Of a DNA stretch of 47,927 nucleotides, positions 7,490 to 15,000 are shown piece after piece. The translations under genes were made by a program, and so were the position numbers. The notes under the pieces are model-generated. The model saw only the letters and a list, made by a program, of their open reading frames with translations. It did no database searches and had not been told where the DNA came from. The stretch lies in IMG/VR virus record IMGVR_UViG_3300027720_000010, positions 1-47,927 of that record; one strand, 5' to 3'. Source of the stretch: a virus. Numbering within the stretch: the stretch's first letter is position 1; each line of letters begins with the position of its first letter.

Positions 7490-7792
7490 ATGAAACAGAA
7501 AATTAAAAAGAAACAACCTTCATTCTTGGTTAAAATGTTTATGGACGAGAATGATATTAATGAAAAATCAATTGTTGGTTTTGGTGCATTTATTATGATG
7601 GTAGTTTGTCTCGGAATTGACATTTACACAGGATTCTTCGGAATGAAATTTCCAATTAATGAATTTGTATTTGATGGATTCCTTTATATAACTCTTGGGG
7701 CCTTTGGTATTGCATCAATTGACAAATATGTAACGGCAAAGAAGAAAATAAATGAGGTTACTGAAGACGAAGAAGAAATAACTGAAGGATGA
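7490..7792 (+). CDS. Holin-like two-TM membrane protein
   Basis: The product has 100 aa, a basic N-terminus and two TM segments (about 28-47 and 58-77). The second is FVFDGFLYITLGAFGIASID, followed by a charged tail KYVTAKKKINEVTEDEEE. The 18599 gene has the same plan and closely similar second helix (EFMFDGLALISGGGMGLTA) and tail. The two are probably paralogues of a holin-like family. It lies among leader-bearing genes rather than lysis genes, so it may act in DNA entry instead. Confidence 0.75.
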   Translation: MKQKIKKKQPSFLVKMFMDENDINEKSIVGFGAFIMMVVCLGIDIYTGFFGMKFPINEFVFDGFLYITLGAFGIASIDKYVTAKKKINEVTEDEEEITEG

Positions 7793-8178
7793 AAATCGTA
7801 ATAACTGAATCACAACTTAAAAAAATTATAGCCGAACAAAAAGTTTTGAGCTTTCAGAATTATTTTGATAAGTTGATGAATGAAAAGGTTAAGTTCGAAA
7901 TGGATGTTAATATACCTGAAATTAATCTAGGTGAAGGAATTATTCCAGTTGGTGATTTTATGTTAAAAATAAAAAATTCACCGTTCAAAATAACTTCGTT
8001 CTATGTTAATAGTGAAGGATATAATTTTCCAGTTGTTCCGGCTTCTTTTACTTTGGAGGGTGAAGGTAAATCAATAACTTTGAGCACAGAGCCATTTAAT
8101 AATGTTAATGGGGTTACTATGTTAAAATTAACAAAATCTTTAGGCGGAAAAGAAAAACAAACACCAAAAGAGATATGA
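7789..8178 (+). CDS. Leader-bearing hypothetical protein
   Basis: The product has 129 aa. Its 16-residue leader is MKIVITESQLKKIIAE followed by Q. The ending I-A-E is the same tripeptide that closes the capsid-targeting leader of T4 internal proteins. A second candidate, KLMNE, follows at about residue 31. The body is beta-rich (DVNIPEINLGEGIIPVGDFM, ...ITSFYVNSEG). It overlaps the previous gene by 4 bp (ATGA), so translation is likely coupled. Confidence 0.85.
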   Translation: MKIVITESQLKKIIAEQKVLSFQNYFDKLMNEKVKFEMDVNIPEINLGEGIIPVGDFMLKIKNSPFKITSFYVNSEGYNFPVVPASFTLEGEGKSITLSTEPFNNVNGVTMLKLTKSLGGKEKQTPKEI

Positions 8179-8525
8179 TGGAATTTGAAAGTGAAGACAT
8201 AAAACAAGAATTTAATAGAGTTGAATCCTCAATTAAAAGGTTTATGAAAAAACAATATTGGTGGATTGAGGACCTTAGTATTGATAAAGATTCATTTGAA
8301 AAAAGTAAAAAATCACATAGTAAAATAAAAAAATATAAATTAAATCTTGTCATTGATATAAAAAATGTAGAATGGTTAAAAGAAAATGAAGGGGATTTAG
8401 ATAGAGCCGAAGAACAATTACAATTATTGTTTAATAATGTTTTAGAATCTCTATCTAGTTTTGACATTACGAAACCATCCTTTGCTATGTTAGATTTGAC
8501 ACCAGTAATACAAGGTTCAATGTAG
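8175..8525 (+). CDS. Small hypothetical protein
   Basis: 116 aa, overlapping the previous stop by 4 bp. It contains the strand-then-helix pattern YKLNLVIDIKNVEWLK and a helical part DLDRAEEQLQLLFNNVLES. This matches in outline the small genes at 16332 (CSVTLYVEDV...ALEQLVMDSF) and 16973 (SFDVYVEWNV...), suggesting a shared small alpha/beta fold. Function unknown. Confidence 0.75.
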   Translation: MMEFESEDIKQEFNRVESSIKRFMKKQYWWIEDLSIDKDSFEKSKKSHSKIKKYKLNLVIDIKNVEWLKENEGDLDRAEEQLQLLFNNVLESLSSFDITKPSFAMLDLTPVIQGSM

Positions 8526-8526
8526 A

Positions 8527-9072
8527 ATGATAGAAAAAGAGAAAAAAATAGCAGTTCAAAAATATATTGATACAATGTCTAAAAAGACAGGTATTGAATA
8601 TATGCACACTCAAGAAGATGGCTCCGATTGGGTTGGAATAGTAATTGATGTTTCAAGATACGACAAGAATTCAAAAAAATATGATGAAGAATATTTTAAT
8701 AAAATATATTCTGAACCAAAAGGATTTTTTCAATCAAGAACTTGGAAGCTCGGTGAATTTATTAACACAATGAAACGACTATTATCAATTGATGAAAATA
8801 ATAATGTTAAAAGATGGTTTGACTTTAAAAATTACAATCATTTAGATAAAGTATCAGACGATATTAAAGATGTAATTAAAAAAACCAAATTCCCACAAAC
8901 ACAATTTAGATTTGAGACTGAATTTGATGAACCAATTATAAAAATGAGATTTGGTAATCTTCCAGCTGGGGATAGAAATACATTTTCAGAATTTATTGAC
9001 GAATTAAAACAACTAGTTGATTATGATTTAGACGTTTATCGTTGGGTTTATAGTACCGGACCAATAAGATAA
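8527..9072 (+). CDS. Hypothetical protein
   Basis: The product has 181 aa and starts 2 nt after the preceding stop, so it is in the same operon. It is rich in Lys, Asp and aromatics, with motifs SRTWKLGEFINTMKRLLSI and PQTQFRFETEFDEPIIKMRF. No leader, signal peptide or membrane segment is visible, and no family is recognised. Confidence 0.75.
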   Translation: MIEKEKKIAVQKYIDTMSKKTGIEYMHTQEDGSDWVGIVIDVSRYDKNSKKYDEEYFNKIYSEPKGFFQSRTWKLGEFINTMKRLLSIDENNNVKRWFDFKNYNHLDKVSDDIKDVIKKTKFPQTQFRFETEFDEPIIKMRFGNLPAGDRNTFSEFIDELKQLVDYDLDVYRWVYSTGPIR

Positions 9073-9138
9073 GATTAGTTTAGTTAATCTATTTATTTTA
9101 AATAAAGTTAATTTAAAATTTATTTTAAAACAAGTATT

Positions 9139-9324
9139 ATGACACAAGAAGAAAAATCAAAAGTATATTCATCATTATTGTTCCAACATGATAAATTAAG
9201 CAATCAAATTAATAACATCAAATCAGAGTCTTTGGACATGGATGAATCCCAAATGAGAAGAATAAGAGATTTACAAGTAAAACAAGGACAACTTGTTGAA
9301 CAAATGCAAAGGTTAATGTATTAA
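9139..9324 (+). CDS. Short coiled-coil protein
   Basis: 61 aa, nearly all helical, with heptad-like spacing (LSNQINNIKSESLDMDESQM, IRDLQVKQGQLVEQMQRLM). Probably a small coiled-coil oligomer. It is preceded by a very AT-rich gap and has no visible Shine-Dalgarno. Confidence 0.65.
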   Translation: MTQEEKSKVYSSLLFQHDKLSNQINNIKSESLDMDESQMRRIRDLQVKQGQLVEQMQRLMY

Positions 9325-9342
9325 TTTTTTTACTTTTCATAA

Positions 9343-9350
9343 TATTTATA
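9343..9350 (+). promoter_or_regulatory. TATTTATA promoter-like motif
   Basis: 9 nt before the ATG at 9360. Confidence 0.5.
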
Positions 9351-9359
9351 AAATAAAAA

Positions 9360-9848
9360 ATGTCAAAAAGATTTATTGTAACCGAATCAGAAAAAAGTAA
9401 TATACGTAAAATGTATCTTAATGAGTCATTTAATCCTAAATGGGTTGCCGAACACTTGGATAAATTAAAAAATCAAATTATATTGGTTTTTTTTGGTGAA
9501 GAAAAGCCCGATGAATATGATGTCCAAGATAGAACGGCTTACCAAATAATGAATGCGGACTATGTTGAGAATAAACAACATTTTTTAATATCCTGTAGAA
9601 AATATAAGGAATCAAAGGGCAAAGTTGGGGCATCAAATTGGTTCTCAAGTCCCCAATTTATTTTTCAATGTAGTAACACAGGGTTACAAAAAGCGGAAAA
9701 TGGAAATTTAGTTCAGAATGAAGCATCTAGACAGTACTTCGCCGAATTTGAGGACGGAATTGGTCCTGATATTACGTACAGTTTAAAAACAGAAAATTTT
9801 GATGACATCATAAGTTATTTACAATTTATATGTGAAAAAAGCAAATAA
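9360..9848 (+). CDS. Leader-bearing hypothetical protein
   Basis: The product has 162 aa. The leader RFIVTESEKSNIRKMYLNE is followed by S; it carries the TES core seen in several genes here and ends at L-N-E. The body begins FNPKWVAEHLDKLKNQ and contains a strand region (QIILVFFGEEKPDEYDV), a WFSSPQFIFQCSNTG segment and two further Cys. Family unknown. Likely a capsid-internal protein by its leader. A bidirectional terminator separates it from the minus-strand FKBP gene. Confidence 0.8.
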   Translation: MSKRFIVTESEKSNIRKMYLNESFNPKWVAEHLDKLKNQIILVFFGEEKPDEYDVQDRTAYQIMNADYVENKQHFLISCRKYKESKGKVGASNWFSSPQFIFQCSNTGLQKAENGNLVQNEASRQYFAEFEDGIGPDITYSLKTENFDDIISYLQFICEKSK

Positions 9849-9849
9849 A

Positions 9850-9876
9850 AAAAACCCCTCTTTGAGGGGTTTTTTG
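9850..9876. terminator. Bidirectional terminator
   Basis: A-run, AACCCCTC TTT GAGGGGTT, T-run. It serves the + gene ending at 9848 and the - gene ending at 9893. Confidence 0.9.
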
Positions 9877-9892
9877 TTGTTAACTATTCTAT

Positions 9893-10318
9893 TTAGTTTA
9901 CTGAAACAACTTCCAAATCAAAAATCAATTTTTTACCTGCCAATGGATGATTCACATCCAATACAACGGTAGATTCTTTAACTTCTTTTACAGTTACTTG
10001 AATTGGCCCGTACTGATTTTGACCCTGAAGCATGTCACCCTCTTTAATACCCTCAGGTACTTGTGTTAGAGCAACTTCTTGAACCATCTGTTCATTAACT
10101 TCACCATAGGCATCCTTCGGTTCAATTTCGATTGTCTTTTTTTCACCAACTGACATTCCCATAAGTCCATTTTCAAAACCTGGAATTAACTGACCCTGAC
10201 CTAAAATTGCTGTAAGAGGGTTACGTCCTTCTTGAAGTGATGTGTCGAAGATTGTGCCGTCTTCTAATCGGCCAGTGTAATTAACGGAAACACTTGCTCC
10301 TTCTTTGATTTGTTCCAT
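9893..10318 (-). CDS. FKBP-type peptidyl-prolyl isomerase (SlyD-like)
   Basis: The 141-aa product begins with a classic FKBP start: a VSVNYTGRLEDGTIFDTS strand and turn, then LIPGFENGLMGMSVGEKKTI. An inserted flap follows at about 70-120 (KDAYGEVNEQMVQEVALTQ), then the closing HPLAGKKLIFDLEVVSV. This order, the FKBP core split by an insert-in-flap chaperone domain, is that of the SlyD/SlpA type. It catalyses cis-trans isomerisation of X-Pro bonds and helps folding in the cytosol. The usual His-rich metal tail of SlyD is absent. Probably acquired from a host; it may assist folding of phage proteins. Confidence 0.92.
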   Translation of the reverse strand: MEQIKEGASVSVNYTGRLEDGTIFDTSLQEGRNPLTAILGQGQLIPGFENGLMGMSVGEKKTIEIEPKDAYGEVNEQMVQEVALTQVPEGIKEGDMLQGQNQYGPIQVTVKEVKESTVVLDVNHPLAGKKLIFDLEVVSVN

Positions 10319-10341
10319 TTTTATAATTTTTATTAATGATA

Positions 10342-10830
10342 CTAAACTTTTTCTAATATATCAACAATCCATTCAGGTTTATAACCATTTTTCCAAACTG
10401 CAAATCCCATCTTTGCTCCACGATAATAATTTCTGTATGACTCAACTACGTCACTTACTTTATATTCATCAGGCATTGCCTTTGGTGGTTCAGTAAACCC
10501 TATGTCTTTAATTTTTGGTTTACTTATTAAACACCATTCAATAACATCTTGTGATTTATGACGTTTTTCGTATCTATAAGTGTATTCTTTACAAAGGGCG
10601 AGTCCTAACTCACAAAGATAAAGATAGTTGGATAATGAGGTTCTGGTCCATATAGAACATGGGTGATTCTTATGGGATAACTTGTACGGTACTTGGGGGG
10701 TGACTTGGGGGGTCATATGATGTACACCACACAATAATTGAGCAGTCTCAAGAATCATTTTAACCACATGTTTATCACAATGGTCTTTTGCACATTTATT
10801 TACATCCCAATCAAGAAAAAATATGTTCAT
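10342..10830 (-). CDS. Conserved phage protein of unknown function
   Basis: The start is set at ATG 10830 because a host-type TATATTTG box lies at 10837-10844; the TTG upstream lies inside this box. The 162-aa product has NIFFLDWDVNKCAKDHCDKH, ETAQLLCGVHH, NHPCSIWTRTSLSNYLYLCE and WKNGYKPEW, patterns I recall from many phage proteins annotated only as hypothetical. Conserved Asp, His and Cys residues suggest metal binding. A 15-bp near-duplication encodes the repeat PQVTPQV in the middle. Confidence 0.8.
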   Translation of the reverse strand: MNIFFLDWDVNKCAKDHCDKHVVKMILETAQLLCGVHHMTPQVTPQVPYKLSHKNHPCSIWTRTSLSNYLYLCELGLALCKEYTYRYEKRHKSQDVIEWCLISKPKIKDIGFTEPPKAMPDEYKVSDVVESYRNYYRGAKMGFAVWKNGYKPEWIVDILEKV

Positions 10831-10836
10831 AGGGTA

Positions 10837-10844
10837 CAAATATA
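10837..10844 (-). promoter_or_regulatory. Host-type -7 element TATATTTG
   Basis: On the minus strand the sequence reads TATATTTG, 6 nt before ATG 10830. No clear TTTG box is seen 19 bp upstream. Confidence 0.55.
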
Positions 10845-10857
10845 CTAAATAAGAAGA

Positions 10858-10865
10858 TATTTATA
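10858..10865 (+). promoter_or_regulatory. TATTTATA promoter-like motif
   Basis: 12 nt before ATG 10878, facing away from the divergent 10342 gene. Confidence 0.5.
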
Positions 10866-10877
10866 AAAAAAGTTTTA

Positions 10878-11921
10878 ATGAAACATTTATTAAAAGAAGA
10901 ACTTAATCAAATGAAATACCTTTTTGGGTATGAAAGAGGTAAAGTTATTTCAGAACAAAATTTATTAACAGAAGATTCTAAAACACTTGATTTATTTGAG
11001 AGTACTTTGCCTGAATTTTGGGGTGATGATTTTATATACGGAACTACTTTTTCTGAAGAATCAATAGGCGGAATGGTCTATTATATTGCAACAGAACCCG
11101 ACGGAACAAAGTATTATTTTTATTATTACTCTAGTGGTAATCCTGATAATACATACTTTAAATTTGTGCAATATCAACACAATGAGGATATTTTAACTGC
11201 AGATAACCAACCACAAATACAGTCACAGGGTCAAGAACAGGGTGGGGGAAAGTTAACAACTGACAAAGCTCAGGAAATGAAAAAGAAGGCTTCAAAGATA
11301 CTTCAGGAACTTATAGATAATGCGGGAGATAGTCCGGCAATAGGTTTTGACTTTGGAATAGCAAAGGGTCAAAAGAAAACAAAGTGGGAAGAAAGTAAGA
11401 AAGAGCTTGATGCGACTCCAGATGATGATTTATGTTCATCAGATAACCAAGCTAAAGTTAAATCGAATCTTATAAGTGCTGAGAAAGATATGGGTAAAAA
11501 CGGTAAACACCTAACAGATAATGAAAAGGAACTGTGTCAAGAATTGATAGACATGTTAAAAGAATTCCCACAATATTGTAAAACAACAGGAGGAGAAAGT
11601 AATCCAATTCAAGGGTCAACACAATCTGATTTGGGTAACGCCCCTAAGGATATAATTAGTCAAATAAAAGAAGTTGAAGATGATATCTTAAATTCAGTAA
11701 CTAAAAAAGATGTTAAAGATGAACTAACTAAGGAATTAAATACTGATAGAGATAATAAATCTATTGGAAAAAGTACAAATCAAACTATTGCATATAATAA
11801 AGCTCAAGATAATTTGTTCAAGAAAAAAAACAAAAAAGAAATCGAATTTAAAGGTTTTATTAATTTAATGACGAGGTTAGATAATGGGACTTACTATACG
11901 ATATATGGACCTATATCATAA
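10878..11921 (+). CDS. Leader-bearing large putative virion protein
   Basis: The product has 347 aa. It has the second leader style of this phage: LLKEELNQMKYLFGYERGK then VISE-Q, with an LL-x-E...M/L-x-G core and ending at I-S-E. The PPK2 gene (12988), the 26804 gene and the amidase gene (34053) share this layout. A W/Y-rich section follows (about 45-95), then a Gln-rich linker, a Lys-rich helical section and a region with several Cys. No enzyme motif is recognised. A bidirectional terminator follows. Confidence 0.85.
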   Translation: MKHLLKEELNQMKYLFGYERGKVISEQNLLTEDSKTLDLFESTLPEFWGDDFIYGTTFSEESIGGMVYYIATEPDGTKYYFYYYSSGNPDNTYFKFVQYQHNEDILTADNQPQIQSQGQEQGGGKLTTDKAQEMKKKASKILQELIDNAGDSPAIGFDFGIAKGQKKTKWEESKKELDATPDDDLCSSDNQAKVKSNLISAEKDMGKNGKHLTDNEKELCQELIDMLKEFPQYCKTTGGESNPIQGSTQSDLGNAPKDIISQIKEVEDDILNSVTKKDVKDELTKELNTDRDNKSIGKSTNQTIAYNKAQDNLFKKKNKKEIEFKGFINLMTRLDNGTYYTIYGPIS

Positions 11922-11947
11922 AAAACCCCTCTTTTGAGGGGTTTTTA
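11921..11947. terminator. Bidirectional terminator
   Basis: AAAAACCCCTC TTTT GAGGGGTTTTT between the convergent genes 10878 (+) and 11954 (-). Confidence 0.9.
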
Positions 11948-11953
11948 ATTTAA

Positions 11954-12784
11954 TTATATTTCTTGTAATTGTTCTTGTTTCATTAACTCATATGCTCTTG
12001 CAAGACGAGTCATTCCAATTCCTCCACCAAAACGAGGGAAGAAATCAAATGATAAAAACTCCTCAAGTTCTTTTTCAACTCTTTCTTTTCCAAATAATTC
12101 AAAAAGTTTATTGGCATATCCACCATTTTCAATTGTGTAGAACATTTCTTTCATTTTTTCCACATCACAACTTCTTTCGGCTGAACCAATTGTTTCTTGA
12201 CCGTACATAATCACATCAACTTTATTGAAGATTCCATTTGTTCCGTGTTGCATGTTCCAAAATGGGTTGGTTCTTAGTGGGAAATGTTGGAGAGATACTA
12301 CCGAACCTTTCTCTTTCCACATTCTCTGTTCGTGCTCATCTTCCAAAATAGATACTCCACCATATTCAGCACATACTCCTTCATATGTTTTATTAATAGG
12401 TTCATCAAAACCAAGATACTCAAGTAGTTCTTCTTCTAACTTTAACAAATCTTTCATTGTTCCCTTTGATTCAAATTCAAACATTGGGAAGATTAATTCG
12501 TGACGACCAGGAATTGGATTTTTTTCTTGACGATAAGAAGTTGATATACAATAAACTCCTTCCCACTCAGGATTTTTCAATAATTCATATTCTAGCCACA
12601 TTTGTCCTGTTTGTGGTAATGGCCAAATTTCACCCTTATACTCAAATGTTGTGATTGAGTGTGGATTTTCACATGCGGCAAGAATTGATAATCTTGATTG
12701 TGTTGGAACTTCTTTAAATCCTTTTGATTGGAAGAATGTTCTCATTTTTTGAACTAACTCGTTGTAAACTTCTGTGTTTTTCAT
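11954..12784 (-). CDS. Class II aminoacyl-tRNA synthetase-like catalytic core (AspRS/AsnRS-type)
   Basis: The product has 276 aa. Class II motif 2 is seen as TSYRQEKNPIPGRHEL...PMFEFE (about 82-106), with Arg84 and Glu87, and motif 3 as GGGIGMTRLARA (253-264). Between them lies GQETIGSAERSCD, typical of the Asp/Asn/Lys subgroup. The N-terminal OB-fold that reads the anticodon is missing, and the protein is half the size of AsnRS or AspRS. It therefore resembles stand-alone paralogues such as asparagine synthetase A or other aminoacyl-adenylate-forming relatives. The substrate cannot be told. It may activate Asp/Asn-like amino acids for something other than normal tRNA charging. Motif 3 has TR in place of the usual DR or ER. 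Confidence 0.85.
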   Translation of the reverse strand: MKNTEVYNELVQKMRTFFQSKGFKEVPTQSRLSILAACENPHSITTFEYKGEIWPLPQTGQMWLEYELLKNPEWEGVYCISTSYRQEKNPIPGRHELIFPMFEFESKGTMKDLLKLEEELLEYLGFDEPINKTYEGVCAEYGGVSILEDEHEQRMWKEKGSVVSLQHFPLRTNPFWNMQHGTNGIFNKVDVIMYGQETIGSAERSCDVEKMKEMFYTIENGGYANKLFELFGKERVEKELEEFLSFDFFPRFGGGIGMTRLARAYELMKQEQLQEI

Positions 12785-12827
12785 TTTTTTTTATTTAATT
12801 TATTTATGGTTTATTTATGAACAGGGC

Positions 12828-12855
12828 AAAAAAAATCCTGACAAATGTCAGGATT
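12828..12855 (-). terminator. Terminator-like hairpin in the leader of the synthetase-like gene
   Basis: On the minus strand: AATCCTGAC-loop-GTCAGGATT followed by TTTTTT, upstream of the ATG at 12784. No minus-strand gene lies before it, so it could act as an attenuator. Confidence 0.6.
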
Positions 12856-12858
12856 ACA

Positions 12859-12975
12859 ATGAAAATGAAATATTATAATTTATTCGCAATTTTCTTTTTT
12901 CTTTTCTCACTTTCATTAATTTTAAATATATCTATTTTTAAAAAAGTAATCAATACTTACATAATATTTATATAA
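12859..12975 (+). CDS. Very small membrane peptide (tentative)
   Basis: An ATG at 12859 opens a 38-aa frame with a single hydrophobic helix (LFAIFFFLFSLSLILNISIF) flanked by Lys residues, ending IIFI. It overlaps the promoter motif of the PPK2 gene. Composition is membrane-like, but the AT-rich sequence could produce this by chance. Confidence 0.3.
   Translation: MKMKYYNLFAIFFFLFSLSLILNISIFKKVINTYIIFI
12965..12972 (+). promoter_or_regulatory. TATTTATA promoter-like motif
   Basis: 15 nt before ATG 12988 of the PPK2 gene. Confidence 0.5.
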
Positions 12976-12987
12976 AAAAGTTTTTAT

Positions 12988-14100
12988 ATGAGAAGCCTGT
13001 TAACAGAGGTAGAAAGAATTAGACAAATGATTGGTCAACCATTAAATGAAATGGCAAAACCATCTGAGCAGTACATTAAATCTATACAGACAATTTTAAG
13101 CTCCAATGGTCTTTTAAAAAAAGAGGCCGAATCACTTCTTAATCAAATTATTGAACTTGCCGATGACCAAATTATAAATTTTGATTTGTTAGAACACGGA
13201 GTTAGAAACACATTACTTAAAAAAGGTGATAAGTATAAATCTATTGTTAAGTATTTTGAAAAAGTTCTTAGTTCTTTACAGAATAGAGAAGCAGACTCAT
13301 ATGAAATTGAGCCCGAACAAGATGATTATAGCTTTGAACCTGAGGAACCATCAATTTTAAAGAAAAAAGTATTCAGAAAAGAATTATATTATTTACAAGT
13401 GGAACTTCTTAAACTCCAAGAATGGTTAATGGAGACAGGAAAAACGGTTATAATTGTTTTTGAAGGAAGAGATTCGGCAGGTAAGGGCTCAACTATTAAA
13501 AAATTCACTGAAAATCTTAATCCAAGATATTTTAACATAATTGCTCTTGGTATTCCATCTCCTGAGGAAAGACAAGATTGGTTTGGAAGATATAAAAAAT
13601 ACATAAAACCTGGTATGATTAACTTCTTTGATAGAAGTTGGTATAACAGAGGTCTTGTTGAGCCTGTTATGGGATATGGAACAGAAGAAGAGTATGAACA
13701 TTTTATGGAGAACGTTGAAAATTTTGAAAATGAGTTAGTTGAGAAAGGAGATTATCTATTTAAACTATGGTTTTCAATTGATAAGGAGACTCAGGCAAGA
13801 AGATTTGAGATGAGACAAAAATCTCCACTAAAATATTGGAAATATTCCCCAAATGACGCTAAAATGCAAGATATGTGGGAAAGGTTCACAGAATTTAAAC
13901 AAAGATTATTTGATAAGACATCTACAATAAACCACCCTTGGATTGTATTGGATGCGAATGATAAAAAAGTATCGGGATTAAATGCAATTAGATATGTGTT
14001 ACAAAACATCCCTTACGAAAATAAAAATGAAGAGTTATTGGATAAGGAATTCCCTGAAGCAATGACCGTTTTAAAACCTGAATCAAATGAAGATAATTGA
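12988..14100 (+). CDS. ppk2: Polyphosphate kinase 2 (PPK2) with capsid-leader N-terminus
   Basis: The product has 370 aa. Residues about 125-355 form a complete PPK2 domain: Walker A GRDSAGKGS (160-168), the FFDRSWYNRGLVEPV segment (213-227) with Asp-Arg, and the lid region RRFEMRQKSPLKYWKYSPND (271-290). PPK2 uses polyphosphate to phosphorylate nucleoside mono- or diphosphates, feeding (d)NTP pools without ATP. The first 21 residues, RSLLTEVERIRQM then IGQPLNE-M, match the capsid-leader pattern of this phage, and a helical 100-aa extension follows that ordinary PPK2 lacks. I infer that the enzyme may be packaged in the head and delivered with DNA. It overlaps the next gene by 14 bp. Confidence 0.93.
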   Translation: MRSLLTEVERIRQMIGQPLNEMAKPSEQYIKSIQTILSSNGLLKKEAESLLNQIIELADDQIINFDLLEHGVRNTLLKKGDKYKSIVKYFEKVLSSLQNREADSYEIEPEQDDYSFEPEEPSILKKKVFRKELYYLQVELLKLQEWLMETGKTVIIVFEGRDSAGKGSTIKKFTENLNPRYFNIIALGIPSPEERQDWFGRYKKYIKPGMINFFDRSWYNRGLVEPVMGYGTEEEYEHFMENVENFENELVEKGDYLFKLWFSIDKETQARRFEMRQKSPLKYWKYSPNDAKMQDMWERFTEFKQRLFDKTSTINHPWIVLDANDKKVSGLNAIRYVLQNIPYENKNEELLDKEFPEAMTVLKPESNEDN

Positions 14101-14986
14101 TATTTTACAAAAATTAGTTATCGAACAGGGCGGTGAAGGCTCCGACCCAAAAAATCCTGATGTTTATCCTGACCAAGATGAATGGGGAATGGACGATGCT
14201 TGGACTTGGGATGAATGGAAAATTTATTATGATGCTCTTGTTAAAAAATATGGAGAAACTTTTGCTAAAAAAAGGTTTTTAAATTATTGGGAGGTAGTTC
14301 AAGAAGGGAATGGAGTTGTAGGTGATGATGGGATGGACCCTAATTGGTTTAAACAAAAAGGTATGTGGAATAATTCTGCTAATAGACCTTACTATGCAAT
14401 AGAATTTACAAAAACTATAGAAAATCAACCTAAAGTGGTTAATAAAGCAAGTTCAAATGTAAATAAACAAAATTTGAGTTCAAATGTAAATAAAAACGAT
14501 TTGGAATCTGTTATTGCTTGTTCAGGATACGGAGCAGGGACTCCTGAATTCAATTTGGCTATAATTATGGCCACACAAGAAGGTTGGATAAAAGATTCAA
14601 ATCAAGGTAAAGGTAGTAGAAGTTATAGAAATAATAACCCAGGTAATTTAGATTATTACGATGGATTAAAGTTAATTGATTCCGGAGTCAAGAAAGGAAC
14701 TAAATTGGATGGCTCAGTTGATAGATTTGCAGAATTTAGTTCTCCGTGTTTAGGTGCTAAGGCATTAATAGAAGAAAAAATATTGAAGTGGTCTAGAGGA
14801 AATATGCCAGTTTACGGTTCGGCACCAGGTTATAAAGCTGGTAAGATACCTACATTAAAACAATTTGTATATACTTTTGCGCCTCCTATAGAAAATGATA
14901 GTGACATGTATATAGACTTTATTAAAAATTCTTTAGGAGATTGGATTACTCCTGATACATCTATGGCAGAAATTTTGCAAACTTAA
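14087..14986 (+). CDS. Leader-bearing peptidoglycan hydrolase-like protein (muramidase type)
   Basis: The product has 299 aa. The leader IIDILQKLVIE-Q matches the capsid-leader pattern (V-I-E). Residues about 25-110 are W- and D-rich. From residue about 140 the sequence reads like a virion lysozyme: LAIIMATQEGW (catalytic-helix-like Glu), then SYRNNNPGNLDY, a signature of phage muramidase-like domains, RFAEFSSPCLGAKALIEEKI and FVYTFAPPIENDSDMYIDFI. Such domains cut the glycan backbone to let DNA through the cell wall. The catalytic Glu is inferred. It overlaps the PPK2 gene by 14 bp, so the two are coupled. Confidence 0.8.
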   Translation: MKIIDILQKLVIEQGGEGSDPKNPDVYPDQDEWGMDDAWTWDEWKIYYDALVKKYGETFAKKRFLNYWEVVQEGNGVVGDDGMDPNWFKQKGMWNNSANRPYYAIEFTKTIENQPKVVNKASSNVNKQNLSSNVNKNDLESVIACSGYGAGTPEFNLAIIMATQEGWIKDSNQGKGSRSYRNNNPGNLDYYDGLKLIDSGVKKGTKLDGSVDRFAEFSSPCLGAKALIEEKILKWSRGNMPVYGSAPGYKAGKIPTLKQFVYTFAPPIENDSDMYIDFIKNSLGDWITPDTSMAEILQT

Positions 14987-14988
14987 TA

Positions 14989-14996
14989 TATTTATA
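14989..14996 (+). promoter_or_regulatory. TATTTATA promoter-like motif
   Basis: Ends 4 nt before ATG 15001. Confidence 0.5.
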
Positions 14997-15000
14997 CAAT

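Noticed and set aside
8117-8575. 152-aa minus-strand frame
   Set aside because: It lies opposite the tightly packed + strand genes 7789, 8175 and 8527, has Leu/Ser/Phe-rich shadow composition and no promoter motif.
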